Source of the DNA: Alphaproteobacteria bacterium 46_93_T64
GTDB taxonomy: Bacteria; Pseudomonadota; Alphaproteobacteria; Sneathiellales; Sneathiellaceae
DNA: 64,000 bases
Direction of reading: 5' to 3'
Assembly (NCBI GenBank): GCA_002163135.1
Contig: MAAN01000021.1
Span: 62,001-126,000 of the forward strand
Each line of letters starts with the position of its first letter. Position 1 is the first letter of the stretch. A model generated the notes under the pieces. That model worked only from the letters and a program-made list of their open reading frames with translations, had not been told where the DNA came from and did no database searches. Positions 1 to 9,135 of this stretch are shown piece by piece. The position numbers and the translations under genes were made by a program.

Positions 1-62
1 AACAACCCGCTTTCTTGTTTATTTTGAATTATTTTCAAACTGCCCATTGCTGCATCGGATAA

Positions 63-81
63 GGGACGGTAAAACCATCCC
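63..81 (+). promoter_or_regulatory. Hairpin immediately 5' of the nadE start
   Basis: GGGACGGT (63-70) can pair with ACCATCCC (74-81) with one mismatch, leaving a 3-base loop. The only purine-rich Shine-Dalgarno-like stretch (AAGGGA, 61-66) is inside the 5' arm and is 15 bases from the ATG, so folding would hide it or shorten the distance. Whether it regulates nadE is inference. Confidence 0.3.
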
Positions 82-1746
82 ATGACTGATAAATTGCGTA
101 TTGCCCTTGCCCAGGCGAACCCAAAACTGGGCGACATCGATGGTAACGTCAAACTTGCTCTTGAGTTTCGAAGTGAAGCTGAAGCGAGTGGCACCGATCT
201 GGTTGTATTTCCAGAGTTGTTCATCTGTGGTTATCCGCCAGAGGACCTTGTCCTAAAACCTTCATTTATCAAGGCAACAACTGATGCAATGAATTTGTTG
301 GCGGAAGCAACGCTAGATGGTGGGCCAGCCATGCTGATGACAGGCCCTATGATGAACGACGGCCATCTTCATAACGCGGTTTGTTTGCTTGAAAAAGGCG
401 CAATCACAGCTTCACGATATAAGAACAAATTGCCGAACTATGGTGTGTTCGATGAAGTTAGGGTGTTTGAGCCGGGCCCATTGCCAGGTCCAATCCCGTT
501 TAAAGGTGTACGTCTTGGCGTTATGATCTGCGAGGATATGTGGTTCTCGGAAGTCGCAGAATGCTTGGAAGAAACCGGTGCGGAGATTCTGATCATTCCA
601 AACGGTAGCCCCTTTGATCATGAAAAAGGGGATGCAAGACTTAACTATGCAGTTGAACGGGTTAGTGAAACCGGATTGCCGCTTGTTTATCTAAATCAAG
701 TCGGCGGTCAGGATGAGCTGGTGTTTGACGGTGGATCGTTTGTGCTAAATGCAGATAGATCACTCCCTGTACAAATGACATGCTGGCGCGAAGACCTGTT
801 GGTTACCGAGTGGACACGCGGTGAGGACGATACTTGGTCATGTGCAACGTCTGAACTTACGGATCCCGGCACCTCTATGGAGCGTGTTTATAACGCCATG
901 GTTTTGGGGCTGAAAGATTACGTAAACAAAAACGGTTTTCCGGGCGTTGTCCTTGGTCTTTCTGGCGGGATTGATAGCGCCCTTAGCGCGGCTGTTGCTG
1001 TTGATGCGCTTGGTGCGGATAAGGTTCACTGCGTTATGATGCCCTCTCGGTATACATCGCAGGAAAGTCTGGATGATGCCGCTAAATGCGCAGCATTATT
1101 GGGAACCGATCTTGATACGGTACAGATAGAGCCTGCCGTTGAAGCCTATAACGGCATGCTTGGAACTTTATTTGAAGGAACGAGCTCGGATACCACGGAA
1201 GAGAATATTCAGTCCCGTATTCGGGGCGTCTCCTTGATGGCCATTTCCAATAAATTTGGCAAGATGGTTCTGACTACCGGCAATAAATCTGAGATGTCGG
1301 TTGGCTACGCCACGATCTACGGTGATATGTGTGGTGGTTATTCTGTTCTGAAAGACCTATATAAGACGCTGTGTTTCGATGTCTCTGAGTGGCGGAACAA
1401 TAAATTCAGTGCTGGGTTGCTGGGGCCAAACGGTCCAGTAATGCCAAGTAATGTCATTACCAAGCCGCCAAGTGCAGAGCTTAGAGAAGATCAAAAAGAC
1501 GAAGACAGTTTACCGCCATATGATGTGCTGGATGCAATTTTGCATGCGTTGGTGGAAGATGAAAAATCATATAATGAAATACTGGCAGATGGGTTTGATG
1601 GCGCAACAGTGAGCCGCATCCAGAATTTGCTGTATATCGCAGAATATAAACGACGTCAGGCACCTCCGGGCGTTAAAATCACAACCCGCAATTTTGGGCG
1701 GGATAGAAGGTATCCGATTACTAACGGATTTAGAGATAAACGATGA
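82..1746 (+). CDS. nadE: Glutamine-dependent NAD+ synthetase
   Basis: Catalyses the last step of NAD+ synthesis: ATP-dependent amidation of nicotinic acid adenine dinucleotide using ammonia released from glutamine, in the cytoplasm. The 554 residues hold an N-terminal nitrilase/CN-hydrolase glutaminase domain (about 5-265) with the expected triad (Glu45 in FPEL, Lys116 before LPNY, Cys150 in MICED). The C-terminal ATP-pyrophosphatase synthetase domain carries SGGIDS at 294-299. Length and two-domain order match the glutamine-dependent form, not the short ammonia-only NadE. The stop overlaps the gltX start by four bases (ATGA), so the two are probably translationally coupled and head an operon with cysS. 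Confidence 0.96.
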   Translation: MTDKLRIALAQANPKLGDIDGNVKLALEFRSEAEASGTDLVVFPELFICGYPPEDLVLKPSFIKATTDAMNLLAEATLDGGPAMLMTGPMMNDGHLHNAVCLLEKGAITASRYKNKLPNYGVFDEVRVFEPGPLPGPIPFKGVRLGVMICEDMWFSEVAECLEETGAEILIIPNGSPFDHEKGDARLNYAVERVSETGLPLVYLNQVGGQDELVFDGGSFVLNADRSLPVQMTCWREDLLVTEWTRGEDDTWSCATSELTDPGTSMERVYNAMVLGLKDYVNKNGFPGVVLGLSGGIDSALSAAVAVDALGADKVHCVMMPSRYTSQESLDDAAKCAALLGTDLDTVQIEPAVEAYNGMLGTLFEGTSSDTTEENIQSRIRGVSLMAISNKFGKMVLTTGNKSEMSVGYATIYGDMCGGYSVLKDLYKTLCFDVSEWRNNKFSAGLLGPNGPVMPSNVITKPPSAELREDQKDEDSLPPYDVLDAILHALVEDEKSYNEILADGFDGATVSRIQNLLYIAEYKRRQAPPGVKITTRNFGRDRRYPITNGFRDKR

Positions 1747-3074
1747 CAGCTAAATTTCGATTTGCCCCAAGCCCAACCGGATACCTCCACGTTGGAAACG
1801 CCCGTCTTGCTTTGATCAATTGGCTTTGTGCCAAGAAAATTGGTGGCGAGTTTGTATTACGTCTGGATGATACGGACGCTGAACGCTCCACCGAGGCATA
1901 TGCACTTGGTATTCAGGAAGATATGAATTGGCTTGGCCTTAAATGGGACGAGCTTAAAAAACAATCTGATAGAACGGCTGATTATGACGCTGCGTTTGTT
2001 AAGCTGAAAGAGGCTGGTCGCTTATACCCATGTTTTGAGACAGGGGAAGAGCTGGACTACAAACGCAAACGCCAATTAGCCCGTAAACTGCCGCCTGTTT
2101 ATGACCGTACCGCCCTGAAGCTGACAGATAAAGAAAAAGCAGCTTTTGAAGCAGAGGGCCGCAAACCGCATTGGCGTTTCCGGCTTGATCAGGAAGTGGT
2201 CCAATGGAATGACAATGTTCGCGGTAATGTGGAAGTAGACTGCGGAAGTATGTCCGATCCTGTTCTTATCCGCTCTGACGGTCGCCCCCTTTATCATTTG
2301 CCTTCTGTTGTCGATGATGTGGATTTTGGCATTACCCACGTAATTCGCGGTGAAGATCATGTGAGCAATACAGCACTTCACATTCAGATATTTAAAGCCC
2401 TTGGCGCCGCTGTTCCTGAATTCGCCCATTTGCCGCTGTTGATGGGGCCAGATGGTGGTCCGCTTTCCAAACGTGAAGGCAGTCAGTCATTGCGTGAAAT
2501 GCGCGAGGGTGGCCTCGATCCGATGAGTATCAACTGTATGCTCGCCCGCCTTGGAACGTCAGACAATGTGGAAATACATGGTGATTTGTCGGGTGTTTTG
2601 GAGGGCTTTGATATTGGACGGTTCAGCCGTGCTGCTGCAAAGTTTGATCCAACAGAACTTAAAAATCTGAACGCAAAAATTCTGCATGAAATGTCTTGGG
2701 ATACAGCAAAGGAAAAGCTTGATCTTGAAGGGACCAGCGAAGAATTCTGGTTGGCTATTCGCGGAAATATCCAGACGATTGATGACGCTGCCGCATGGTG
2801 GACCGTTGTAACAGGGTCGATTTCCCCGATTGTAGAAGATGCTGAGTTCCTGAAAAATGCGGCAAAACTTCTTCCAGAAGGCGACCTTGATGATGGAAGT
2901 TGGAAAATCTGGACGACAGCTGTGAAAGAAGAGCTTGGCGTAAAAGGAAAAGCTCTCTTTATGCCGCTTCGTCAAGCACTGACAGCACAAGGGCATGGCC
3001 CGGAAATGAACAAAATGTTGCCGTTGATTGGGCGCGAGAAAATACTCGCTCGTCTGTCCGGTGAAACAGCTTAA
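1743..3074 (+). CDS. gltX: Glutamyl-tRNA synthetase
   Basis: Charges tRNA with glutamate. Class I synthetase with the first signature as HVGN (residues 16-19, in PSPTGYLHVGN) and a KMSKS-equivalent LSKRE at 241-245. At 443 residues it is somewhat shorter than the E. coli enzyme. Many alphaproteobacteria carry two GltX paralogues, one discriminating and one charging tRNA-Gln, and which type this is cannot be decided here. It overlaps nadE by four bases and is followed 17 bases later by cysS. Confidence 0.94.
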   Translation: MTAKFRFAPSPTGYLHVGNARLALINWLCAKKIGGEFVLRLDDTDAERSTEAYALGIQEDMNWLGLKWDELKKQSDRTADYDAAFVKLKEAGRLYPCFETGEELDYKRKRQLARKLPPVYDRTALKLTDKEKAAFEAEGRKPHWRFRLDQEVVQWNDNVRGNVEVDCGSMSDPVLIRSDGRPLYHLPSVVDDVDFGITHVIRGEDHVSNTALHIQIFKALGAAVPEFAHLPLLMGPDGGPLSKREGSQSLREMREGGLDPMSINCMLARLGTSDNVEIHGDLSGVLEGFDIGRFSRAAAKFDPTELKNLNAKILHEMSWDTAKEKLDLEGTSEEFWLAIRGNIQTIDDAAAWWTVVTGSISPIVEDAEFLKNAAKLLPEGDLDDGSWKIWTTAVKEELGVKGKALFMPLRQALTAQGHGPEMNKMLPLIGREKILARLSGETA

Positions 3075-3091
3075 TTTTAAGGACGAATAAC

Positions 3092-4471
3092 GTGACACTC
3101 CACCTTTACAATACTGCGAGCCGACAAAAAGAAAAATTTGTCCCACGCGACCCCAAGAATGTGGGGATGTATGTGTGTGGTCCAACGGTTTACGACTTCG
3201 CTCATATAGGAAATGCACGACCAGTCATCATTTTTGATATTCTGGCGCGCTTGCTTCGAATTGAATATGGGGACGCAAATGTGAACTATGTCCGTAACAT
3301 TACGGATGTTGAAGACAAGATTATTGATGCCGCTCAAAAAAATGGGGAGAGCATTGAAGCGCTCACCACCCGCACAGCAGATGCGTTTCATACCGACATG
3401 GCTGCCCTGGGGGCCCTGCCGCCAAACCGCGAGCCACGTGCCACGGAACATATCGAAGGTATGGTCGAGATGATCGGGATCTTGATTGATAAAGATCATG
3501 CGTATGAAGCTGAAGGCCATGTGCTATTTGATGTGCAAAGCATGCCCAATTACGGAAAACTGTCGGGTCGTAACCGCGATGATATGATTGCGGGCGCACG
3601 TGTTGAAATTGCACCATACAAAAAAGATCCAGCGGATTTCGTCCTGTGGAAACCATCAACGCCTGATATCGTAGGGTGGGACAGTCCGTGGGGACGTGGA
3701 CGTCCGGGTTGGCATATTGAATGTTCTGTAATGTCGAAAGCGGAACTTGGCGACACGTTTGATATCCATGGCGGCGGCCGTGATCTAATATTCCCACATC
3801 ACGAAAATGAAGTGGCGCAAAGCTGCTGTGCTCATGGGGAAGGGACCTTTGCCCAATATTGGGTGCATAATGGTTTCTTGACCGTCGAAGGCGATAAAAT
3901 GTCCAAGTCTTTGGGCAATTTTCGTACGGTTCGCGAACTGCTTGCCGAGGCACCGGGTGAAGCATTACGGCTAAATATGCTGTCTGCGCATTATCGCCAG
4001 CCTCTAGACTGGACAAGCGACGGTGTGAAACAGGCAAAAACCAACCTGGATCGCCTTTATACAGCACTTCAACATCTCTCGGACGTGGAAGCTGATGAAA
4101 GTACCGTTGCAACAAGTGTTTTGGCGGCGCTTGAAGATGACATTAATACACCGCAGGCTCTGACCGAAATTTATGCGATTGCCTCCGCTGCGAATAAAGC
4201 AACGGATGCTGATGAGCGGGCACGCCTGAAAGGGGAACTCCTATCTGGCGGTGCCATGATGGGAATATTGCTTCAAGAACCTGCTGATTGGTTCCAAAGT
4301 GGCAGCGACGGGGATATCAGCGAAGAAGATATCAATATGCTGATCGCTGAACGCATTCAGGCAAAAGCTGAGAAGAACTACGCCCGTTCTGATGAAATCC
4401 GCGACAGCTTGAAAGAGCAGGGAATTGTACTGGAAGATGCTGCTGGCGGTACGACCTGGAAACGTGTGTAA
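3092..4471 (+). CDS. cysS: Cysteinyl-tRNA synthetase
   Basis: Charges tRNA-Cys. The 459 residues show HIGN at 38-41, the zinc ligand Cys29 in MYVCGPT, the further zinc-ligand region HIECS and HHENE, and KMSKS near residue 269. The start is GTG, supported by AAGGA (3079-3083) eight bases upstream. Third gene of the nadE-gltX-cysS run; a hairpin terminator follows 58 bases after the stop. Confidence 0.96.
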   Translation: MTLHLYNTASRQKEKFVPRDPKNVGMYVCGPTVYDFAHIGNARPVIIFDILARLLRIEYGDANVNYVRNITDVEDKIIDAAQKNGESIEALTTRTADAFHTDMAALGALPPNREPRATEHIEGMVEMIGILIDKDHAYEAEGHVLFDVQSMPNYGKLSGRNRDDMIAGARVEIAPYKKDPADFVLWKPSTPDIVGWDSPWGRGRPGWHIECSVMSKAELGDTFDIHGGGRDLIFPHHENEVAQSCCAHGEGTFAQYWVHNGFLTVEGDKMSKSLGNFRTVRELLAEAPGEALRLNMLSAHYRQPLDWTSDGVKQAKTNLDRLYTALQHLSDVEADESTVATSVLAALEDDINTPQALTEIYAIASAANKATDADERARLKGELLSGGAMMGILLQEPADWFQSGSDGDISEEDINMLIAERIQAKAEKNYARSDEIRDSLKEQGIVLEDAAGGTTWKRV

Positions 4472-4690
4472 ATGCGGACATCTCTACGACAAAAAATCGT
4501 CAATGTATGCGATCTGAAAATTGAAAAGAAGGGCCCAACCGTTGGGCTCTCTTTTTATGCCTTCTTCGCAAATAAAAATGATGACCCAGACTGTCTTATG
4601 GAAGCTGCAGAGTGGTGGATCAAAACCCACAAACTCGACCATTTTGAAAAAGCGGTAAAGATTAAAAAGATGATCATTAATGGCGAATAA
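4472..4690 (+). CDS. Doubtful small ORF directly after cysS
   Basis: A 72-codon open frame starting on the base after the cysS stop. No family was recognised. The last 31 codons (from an internal ATG at 4598) look protein-like, with Trp-Trp and an amphipathic Lys/Ile-rich stretch ending MIINGE. Against it: no Shine-Dalgarno at either start, and the cysS terminator hairpin (4530-4556) lies inside the frame. It could be a real micro-gene, a decayed remnant or chance. Confidence 0.2.
   Translation: MRTSLRQKIVNVCDLKIEKKGPTVGLSFYAFFANKNDDPDCLMEAAEWWIKTHKLDHFEKAVKIKKMIINGE
4530..4556 (+). terminator. Rho-independent terminator after cysS
   Basis: A nine-pair stem, AGGGCCCAA / TTGGGCTCT with one G-U pair and a CCG loop, followed by CTCTTTTT-type T-rich sequence. 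It sits 58 bases past the cysS stop and probably ends the nadE-gltX-cysS transcript. Confidence 0.75.
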
Positions 4691-4756
4691 TTACCGCCTT
4701 TCTTGAAACATTGAGAAACTCTTCCTACTACATAGTTCCCAAATATTGCTGAGTTG

Positions 4757-4785
4757 TTGACCCGATCTGGGATACGGGCTATTTC
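4757..4785 (+). promoter_or_regulatory. Possible sigma-70 promoter for cimA
   Basis: TTGACC (4757-4762), a 17-base spacer and TATTTC (4780-4785). The -35 is good and the -10 weak. It is followed at 4793-4809 by a small hairpin (GTGCTT / AAGCAC) and TTTT before the cimA start at 4849, which could be an attenuator-like element; this part is inference. Confidence 0.3.
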
Positions 4786-4848
4786 ATAGAGTGTGCTTTA
4801 TGTAAGCACTTTTGCTTGAAAAATATAAGAATACAGGTGCGTTAGATT

Positions 4849-6456
4849 ATGTCTTCCAAAGAGCGGTTATATTTGTTTGATACGACACTGCGCGACGGTG
4901 CGCAGACACAAGGTGTGGATTTCAGTGTCGAAGACAAAACCATTATTGCTGAAACTTTGGACAATCTGCGTATTGATTATATTGAAGGCGGCTGGCCCGG
5001 CGCTAACCCGGGTGATACAGAATTCTTCGCTAAAAAAATGTCGTTTAAACATGCAACATTTACTGCATTTGGTATGACAAGGCGCTCAGGCCGTAGTGCG
5101 TCAAACGATGTGGGTTTGAAAGCGGTTCTTGATGCTGAAACACCCGCAGTTTGCCTTGTGGGTAAAAGCTGGGACTTTCAGGTGAAGGTAGCGCTTGGCA
5201 TTGAACTGGATGAAAATGTTGAACTTATCTCCAGTAGCATCGCCGAATGCGTGCGGCTCGGTCGCGAACCCATGTACGACGCAGAACATTTCTTTGATGG
5301 TTATAAAGCCAATCCAGAATACGCGCTGAAATGTGCGAAAGCGGCATATGACGCTGGCGCCCGTTGGATTGTCCTTTGCGATACTAATGGCGGCGCATTA
5401 CCGCATGAGATCGAAGAGATCGTTGCAGAAGTCGTGAAGCATGTGCCCGGTGATCATTTGGGAATTCATACACATAACGATACTGAAAATGCAGTTGCTA
5501 ATTCGTTAGCTGCTATCCGTGCTGGCGTTCGGCAAGTTCAAGGTACATTAAACGGACTTGGGGAGAGATGCGGTAATGCCAATATCATTAGCCTGATCCC
5601 CACATTGATGTTGAAAGAGCCTTATAAATCCCAACTAGAAATCGGTATCACTGAAGAGGGATTAAAAAGCCTGACAACTGTATCGAGACTTCTGGATGAA
5701 GTGCTAAATCGGGCACCAAACAGGCATCAGGCCTATGTTGGTGCGTCTGCGTTTAGCCACAAAGGCGGCCTTCACGTATCTGCTGTTCAAAAAGATCCAA
5801 GCACATATGAACATGTGGAACCCTCTTCGGTTGGCAACCGCCGCGTTATCCCTGTGTCAAATCAGGCAGGGCGTTCAAATCTAGTATCACAGTTTAAAGA
5901 TTTCGGTCTTGAAATTGATCCAAAAGACCCGAAAGTTGATCGTCTTCTCGAAGAAGTCAAAGAGCGCGAATATCGCGGCTATAGCTACGATGGAGCGTTG
6001 GCCAGTTTTGAATTGATGGCTCGCCGGCGTCTTGGTCAGGTTCCTGAGTACTTCGACGTTGAAAGCTTCCGAGTACAAGTTGAGCGTCGCCACAACGCCA
6101 ACGGTGACTTAGTGTCAGTTTCTGATGCAGTGGTTAAGGTGAACGTGGACGGGCAACGTTTAATGTCTGTTGCCGAAGGAAATGGCCCGGTAAATGCGCT
6201 AGACACAGCACTCCGCAAAGATCTTGGAAAATACTCTGAGTATTTGAAAGATCTACGACTGGTAGATTTCAAAGTGCGTATCCTTACCAGTGGCACTGAA
6301 GCGGTTACCCGTGTTCTCATCGAAAGCACGGATGATAGTGGACATCGATGGTTCACTATTGGGGTGTCCCCAAATATTGTAGATGCTTCGTTTGCAGCAT
6401 TGCTCGATAGTGTGACATATAAATTACTGCGAGACGGCGCACCAGCCGGTAAATAA
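4849..6456 (+). CDS. cimA: Citramalate synthase
   Basis: Condenses pyruvate with acetyl-CoA to (R)-citramalate, the entry step of the threonine-independent isoleucine route. Its 535 residues have an N-terminal HMGL/DRE-TIM barrel (DTTLRDGAQ at 11-19 with Arg15-Asp16, metal-binding HTHND near 207) and a C-terminal LeuA-type allosteric/dimer domain. The overall form matches the long CimA subfamily rather than LeuA or homocitrate synthase. No leu genes are nearby, so the assignment rests on sequence. The next gene, trmJ, begins 30 bases downstream. Confidence 0.88.
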   Translation: MSSKERLYLFDTTLRDGAQTQGVDFSVEDKTIIAETLDNLRIDYIEGGWPGANPGDTEFFAKKMSFKHATFTAFGMTRRSGRSASNDVGLKAVLDAETPAVCLVGKSWDFQVKVALGIELDENVELISSSIAECVRLGREPMYDAEHFFDGYKANPEYALKCAKAAYDAGARWIVLCDTNGGALPHEIEEIVAEVVKHVPGDHLGIHTHNDTENAVANSLAAIRAGVRQVQGTLNGLGERCGNANIISLIPTLMLKEPYKSQLEIGITEEGLKSLTTVSRLLDEVLNRAPNRHQAYVGASAFSHKGGLHVSAVQKDPSTYEHVEPSSVGNRRVIPVSNQAGRSNLVSQFKDFGLEIDPKDPKVDRLLEEVKEREYRGYSYDGALASFELMARRRLGQVPEYFDVESFRVQVERRHNANGDLVSVSDAVVKVNVDGQRLMSVAEGNGPVNALDTALRKDLGKYSEYLKDLRLVDFKVRILTSGTEAVTRVLIESTDDSGHRWFTIGVSPNIVDASFAALLDSVTYKLLRDGAPAGK

Positions 6457-6486
6457 GCGTAACAGTTTCAGCTAAGGTAATCTTGA

Positions 6487-7236
6487 ATGACTGGGTCAAA
6501 TCACGCTCCGGCGATAATCCTTGTTGAGCCTCAAATGGGCGAAAATATTGGCGCTGCAGCGCGCGCAATGCTCAATTTTGGTTTGACTGATATGCGCATT
6601 GTAAAGCCTCGTGATGGCTGGCCCAATGATCGAGCCGTCTCTATGGCTGCCGGGGCTGGGAGTGTTATAGGAAACGCTCGTCTTTTTGATAGCTTGGAAG
6701 AGGCTATTGCGGATTTACAGCACGTTTTTGCCACAACAGCGCGCCCACGTGACATGATTAAACAGGTGGTAACCCCTAAGAAAGCCGCTGCTGAACTCCA
6801 TCAATTTACAAACGCGAACGAGACCTGTGGTATTTTGTTTGGAAAAGAAAGTTCAGGACTTTCCGGTGACGATATCACTTTAGCAGATACAATTATTACT
6901 GTACCGCTTAATCCCGATTATACATCTATCAATCTGGGGCAGGCCGTTTTGCTTGTAGCATATGAATGGTTTCAATATACCGACGATACTGCTGAAAAAA
7001 TTGTTCGAAATGAAGAAAGACCCGTTACAAAGCAAGAACTCGGTGCGCTTTTCAATCGTATAGAAACTGAACTCGATGCTCGTGACTATTTCGCGCCTAT
7101 CATGAACCGGCGCCCTATAATTCTTCGTAACATGCGAAATATGTTCCAACGGTTTGCCATGATGGAATCTGATATTAAAGGGATGCAGGGCATCGTAAAA
7201 GGTCTATCGCTTAAGAAGAAAGACACCGAAAAATGA
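6487..7236 (+). CDS. trmJ: tRNA Cm32/Um32 methyltransferase, TrmJ family
   Basis: SPOUT-class methyltransferase predicted to 2'-O-methylate position 32 in the tRNA anticodon loop using S-adenosylmethionine. It shows motif 1 (VEPQMGENIGAAAR near the N terminus), motif 2 (FGKESSGLS) and motif 3 (VPLNPDYTSINLGQAV), all in the order of SpoU/TrmJ proteins; 249 residues fits. Its stop overlaps the following hydrolase start by four bases (ATGA). Confidence 0.9.
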   Translation: MTGSNHAPAIILVEPQMGENIGAAARAMLNFGLTDMRIVKPRDGWPNDRAVSMAAGAGSVIGNARLFDSLEEAIADLQHVFATTARPRDMIKQVVTPKKAAAELHQFTNANETCGILFGKESSGLSGDDITLADTIITVPLNPDYTSINLGQAVLLVAYEWFQYTDDTAEKIVRNEERPVTKQELGALFNRIETELDARDYFAPIMNRRPIILRNMRNMFQRFAMMESDIKGMQGIVKGLSLKKKDTEK

Positions 7237-8141
7237 CGGAAATCAGCCACGGATACGCGGATCTGGCTGACGTTAAACTGCATTATGCGGAATGCGGCGC
7301 AAGTAATGATGATCTGGTTATCTTGCTCCACGGTTTTCCTGAATTTTGGTACACATGGCGGAAACAACTTCCCGTAATTGGAAAAAATGTTCATGCAGTT
7401 GCTCCGGACATGCGCGGATACAATCTGTCAGATAGGCCTGAAAAACTTGAAGATTATCGTATTGATCGTCTGGTTAATGATGTTATCAAACTAGCGAAAC
7501 ATTTTGGGAAAGAGAATTTCTATCTGGTTTCTCACGATTGGGGCGCTGCTGTCGCTTGGTCCGTTGCGATTTCAAGACCGGACTTGGTCAAAGGCTTGAT
7601 CGTGTTAAACGGCGCTCACCCGTATATATTTTCTAAACTTCTCGAAGAGAACGAAAATCAGATCGCTCACAGCAAATATATGTCAGAATTTCGGGAAGAG
7701 GGGATTGAAGACCGCTTACTTGATGATAACTGTGAGTGGTTGTGGGATTGGACGTTTAAAAGCCATTATGATCGCGGCTTAATCACAGATGCCGAAAAGA
7801 CCGAATATATTAAAGCGTGGACAAAGCCCGGAGCAATTAGGGCAATGCTGAACTATTACAGAGCATCGCCTGTTAAACCAAGGCCAAAGTCCAAGGGCGA
7901 AAAACCGCTGAATCTGGATCCTGAAAAATTTGTAGTGTCTGTTCCAACATTAATAGTTTGGGGAGAACAGGATCATGCCTTAATGCCTGAAAACCTTGAT
8001 GGAATTGAAGATTTTGTATCTGATTTAGAGATTATTCGTCTACCAGAAGTAAGCCATTGGGTAACCCACGAAGATCCTGAACGGGTAAGCGTAGAGATTA
8101 TGGGATATATAAATAAGCTAAAGTCACGAAAACAGGGCTAA
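7233..8141 (+). CDS. Alpha/beta hydrolase, epoxide-hydrolase-like
   Basis: A 302-residue soluble alpha/beta hydrolase. It has the oxyanion motif HGFPE, a nucleophile elbow SHDWGAA with Asp102 as nucleophile, an acidic residue Asp247 (EQDH) and catalytic His275 (SHW). An Asp nucleophile with HGFPE points to epoxide hydrolases, haloalkane dehalogenases or haloacetate dehalogenases rather than serine esterases. The substrate cannot be told. Coupled by a four-base overlap to trmJ, which gives no functional hint. Confidence 0.85.
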   Translation: MTEISHGYADLADVKLHYAECGASNDDLVILLHGFPEFWYTWRKQLPVIGKNVHAVAPDMRGYNLSDRPEKLEDYRIDRLVNDVIKLAKHFGKENFYLVSHDWGAAVAWSVAISRPDLVKGLIVLNGAHPYIFSKLLEENENQIAHSKYMSEFREEGIEDRLLDDNCEWLWDWTFKSHYDRGLITDAEKTEYIKAWTKPGAIRAMLNYYRASPVKPRPKSKGEKPLNLDPEKFVVSVPTLIVWGEQDHALMPENLDGIEDFVSDLEIIRLPEVSHWVTHEDPERVSVEIMGYINKLKSRKQG

Positions 8142-8148
8142 ATGCGTA

Positions 8149-8176
8149 TTGACAATGGCCTTAGCATAAGTATATT
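8149..8176 (+). promoter_or_regulatory. Strong sigma-70-type promoter for rpsD
   Basis: A perfect TTGACA -35 (8149-8154), a 16-base spacer and TATATT -10 (8171-8176), ending 65 bases before the rpsD start. This fits high, independent expression of a ribosomal protein gene. Confidence 0.7.
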
Positions 8177-8241
8177 GCGCACTCCTGTGCAAGCCTCGTC
8201 GGCATGCCTTATCCTTTAATATTAAATTGGAATAAGTTTTT

Positions 8242-8859
8242 ATGACTAAACGTATTCAGGCTAAATACAAAATTGATCGCCGTATGGGCGAAAATATCTG
8301 GGGTCGTCCGAAGAGCCCGGTAAACACTCGTGACTACGGACCAGGCCAGCATGGCCAAGGTCGTCGCGGTAAGCTCTCCGACTTTGGTATCCACCTTCGC
8401 GCTAAACAGAAGCTTAAAGGCTACTACGGCAGCATCACGGAAAAAAGTTTCCGTCGCCTGTATGCAGAAGCTGTACGTCTACGTGGCGATACATCTGAAA
8501 ATCTCATCGGTCTTCTGGAACGTCGTTTGGACGCCATTGTTTACCGTATGAAATTCGTACCAACTGTTTTTGCTGCACGTCAGTTCGTGAACCACGGTCA
8601 CGTAACTGTAAATGGTAAAAAAGTGAACATCGCATCTTTCCAAGTTAAAGTTGGTGACGTGATTGAAGTTCGCGAAAAATCAAAACAGATGGGCCTCGTT
8701 CTTGAAGCTGCTGCAAGCGCTGAACGTGAAGTTCCAGAATATATGGAAGTTGATCACAAGACTATGAAAGGGACATTCAACACGATCCCAGGTCTTTCTG
8801 ACGTACCATACCCAGTTGTAATGGAACCAAACCTTATCGTGGAATTTTACTCACGCTAA
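8242..8859 (+). CDS. rpsD: 30S ribosomal protein S4
   Basis: Primary 16S rRNA-binding protein that nucleates assembly of the small subunit body. The 205 residues contain the N-terminal S4 region and the S4 RNA-binding domain ([10 protein letters not shown] followed by [14 protein letters not shown]). The start ATG follows a long AT-rich leader. It is a stand-alone gene with its own promoter and terminator, as is common for rpsD in alphaproteobacteria, outside the alpha operon. Confidence 0.98.
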   Translation: MTKRIQAKYKIDRRMGENIWGRPKSPVNTRDYGPGQHGQGRRGKLSDFGIHLRAKQKLKGYYGSITEKSFRRLYAEAVRLRGDTSENLIGLLERRLDAIVYRMKFVPTVFAARQFVNHGHVTVNGKKVNIASFQVKVGDVIEVREKSKQMGLVLEAAASAEREVPEYMEVDHKTMKGTFNTIPGLSDVPYPVVMEPNLIVEFYSR

Positions 8860-8907
8860 TTGTTATGTCTCACTGGTCATTAAGTTAGCCAGTAAAAATA
8901 ATTTCTT

Positions 8908-8941
8908 AAAAAGCCGGTTGCAAAAGCAATCGGCTTTTTTA
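8908..8941 (+). terminator. Rho-independent terminator after rpsD
   Basis: Stem AAAGCCGGTTGC / GCAATCGGCTTT (one G-U pair) with an AAAA loop and a run of six T, 50 bases beyond the rpsD stop. Confidence 0.9.
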
Positions 8942-9072
8942 TTGCTACACAGGCGGTGGGCTGTAAGGTTTTATGCATAAAGTTTCACAGTTGTTACACC
9001 GGAAGCTTTGATTTCCACCCAGTTTCAGTATTGTTATGGAAGAATAACCTCGTTGTAAGACGACTTAGTAAT

Positions 9073-9101
9073 TTGAAATCTGGAATTTTGTATAATATAT
9101 T
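9073..9101 (+). promoter_or_regulatory. Probable promoter of the binding-protein gene
   Basis: TTGAAA (9073-9078), a 17-base spacer and TATATT (9096-9101), with overlapping TATAAT at 9091. A very strong ribosome-binding site (GGGGGG, 9121-9126) precedes the ATG at 9136. Confidence 0.5.
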
Positions 9102-9135
9102 TATCAAGTAATTAGCACCTGGGGGGTACTGAAGA

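Noticed and set aside
2559-4115. Long minus-strand frames opposite gltX and cysS
   Set aside because: They are shadows of the well-supported synthetase genes and lack any family features.
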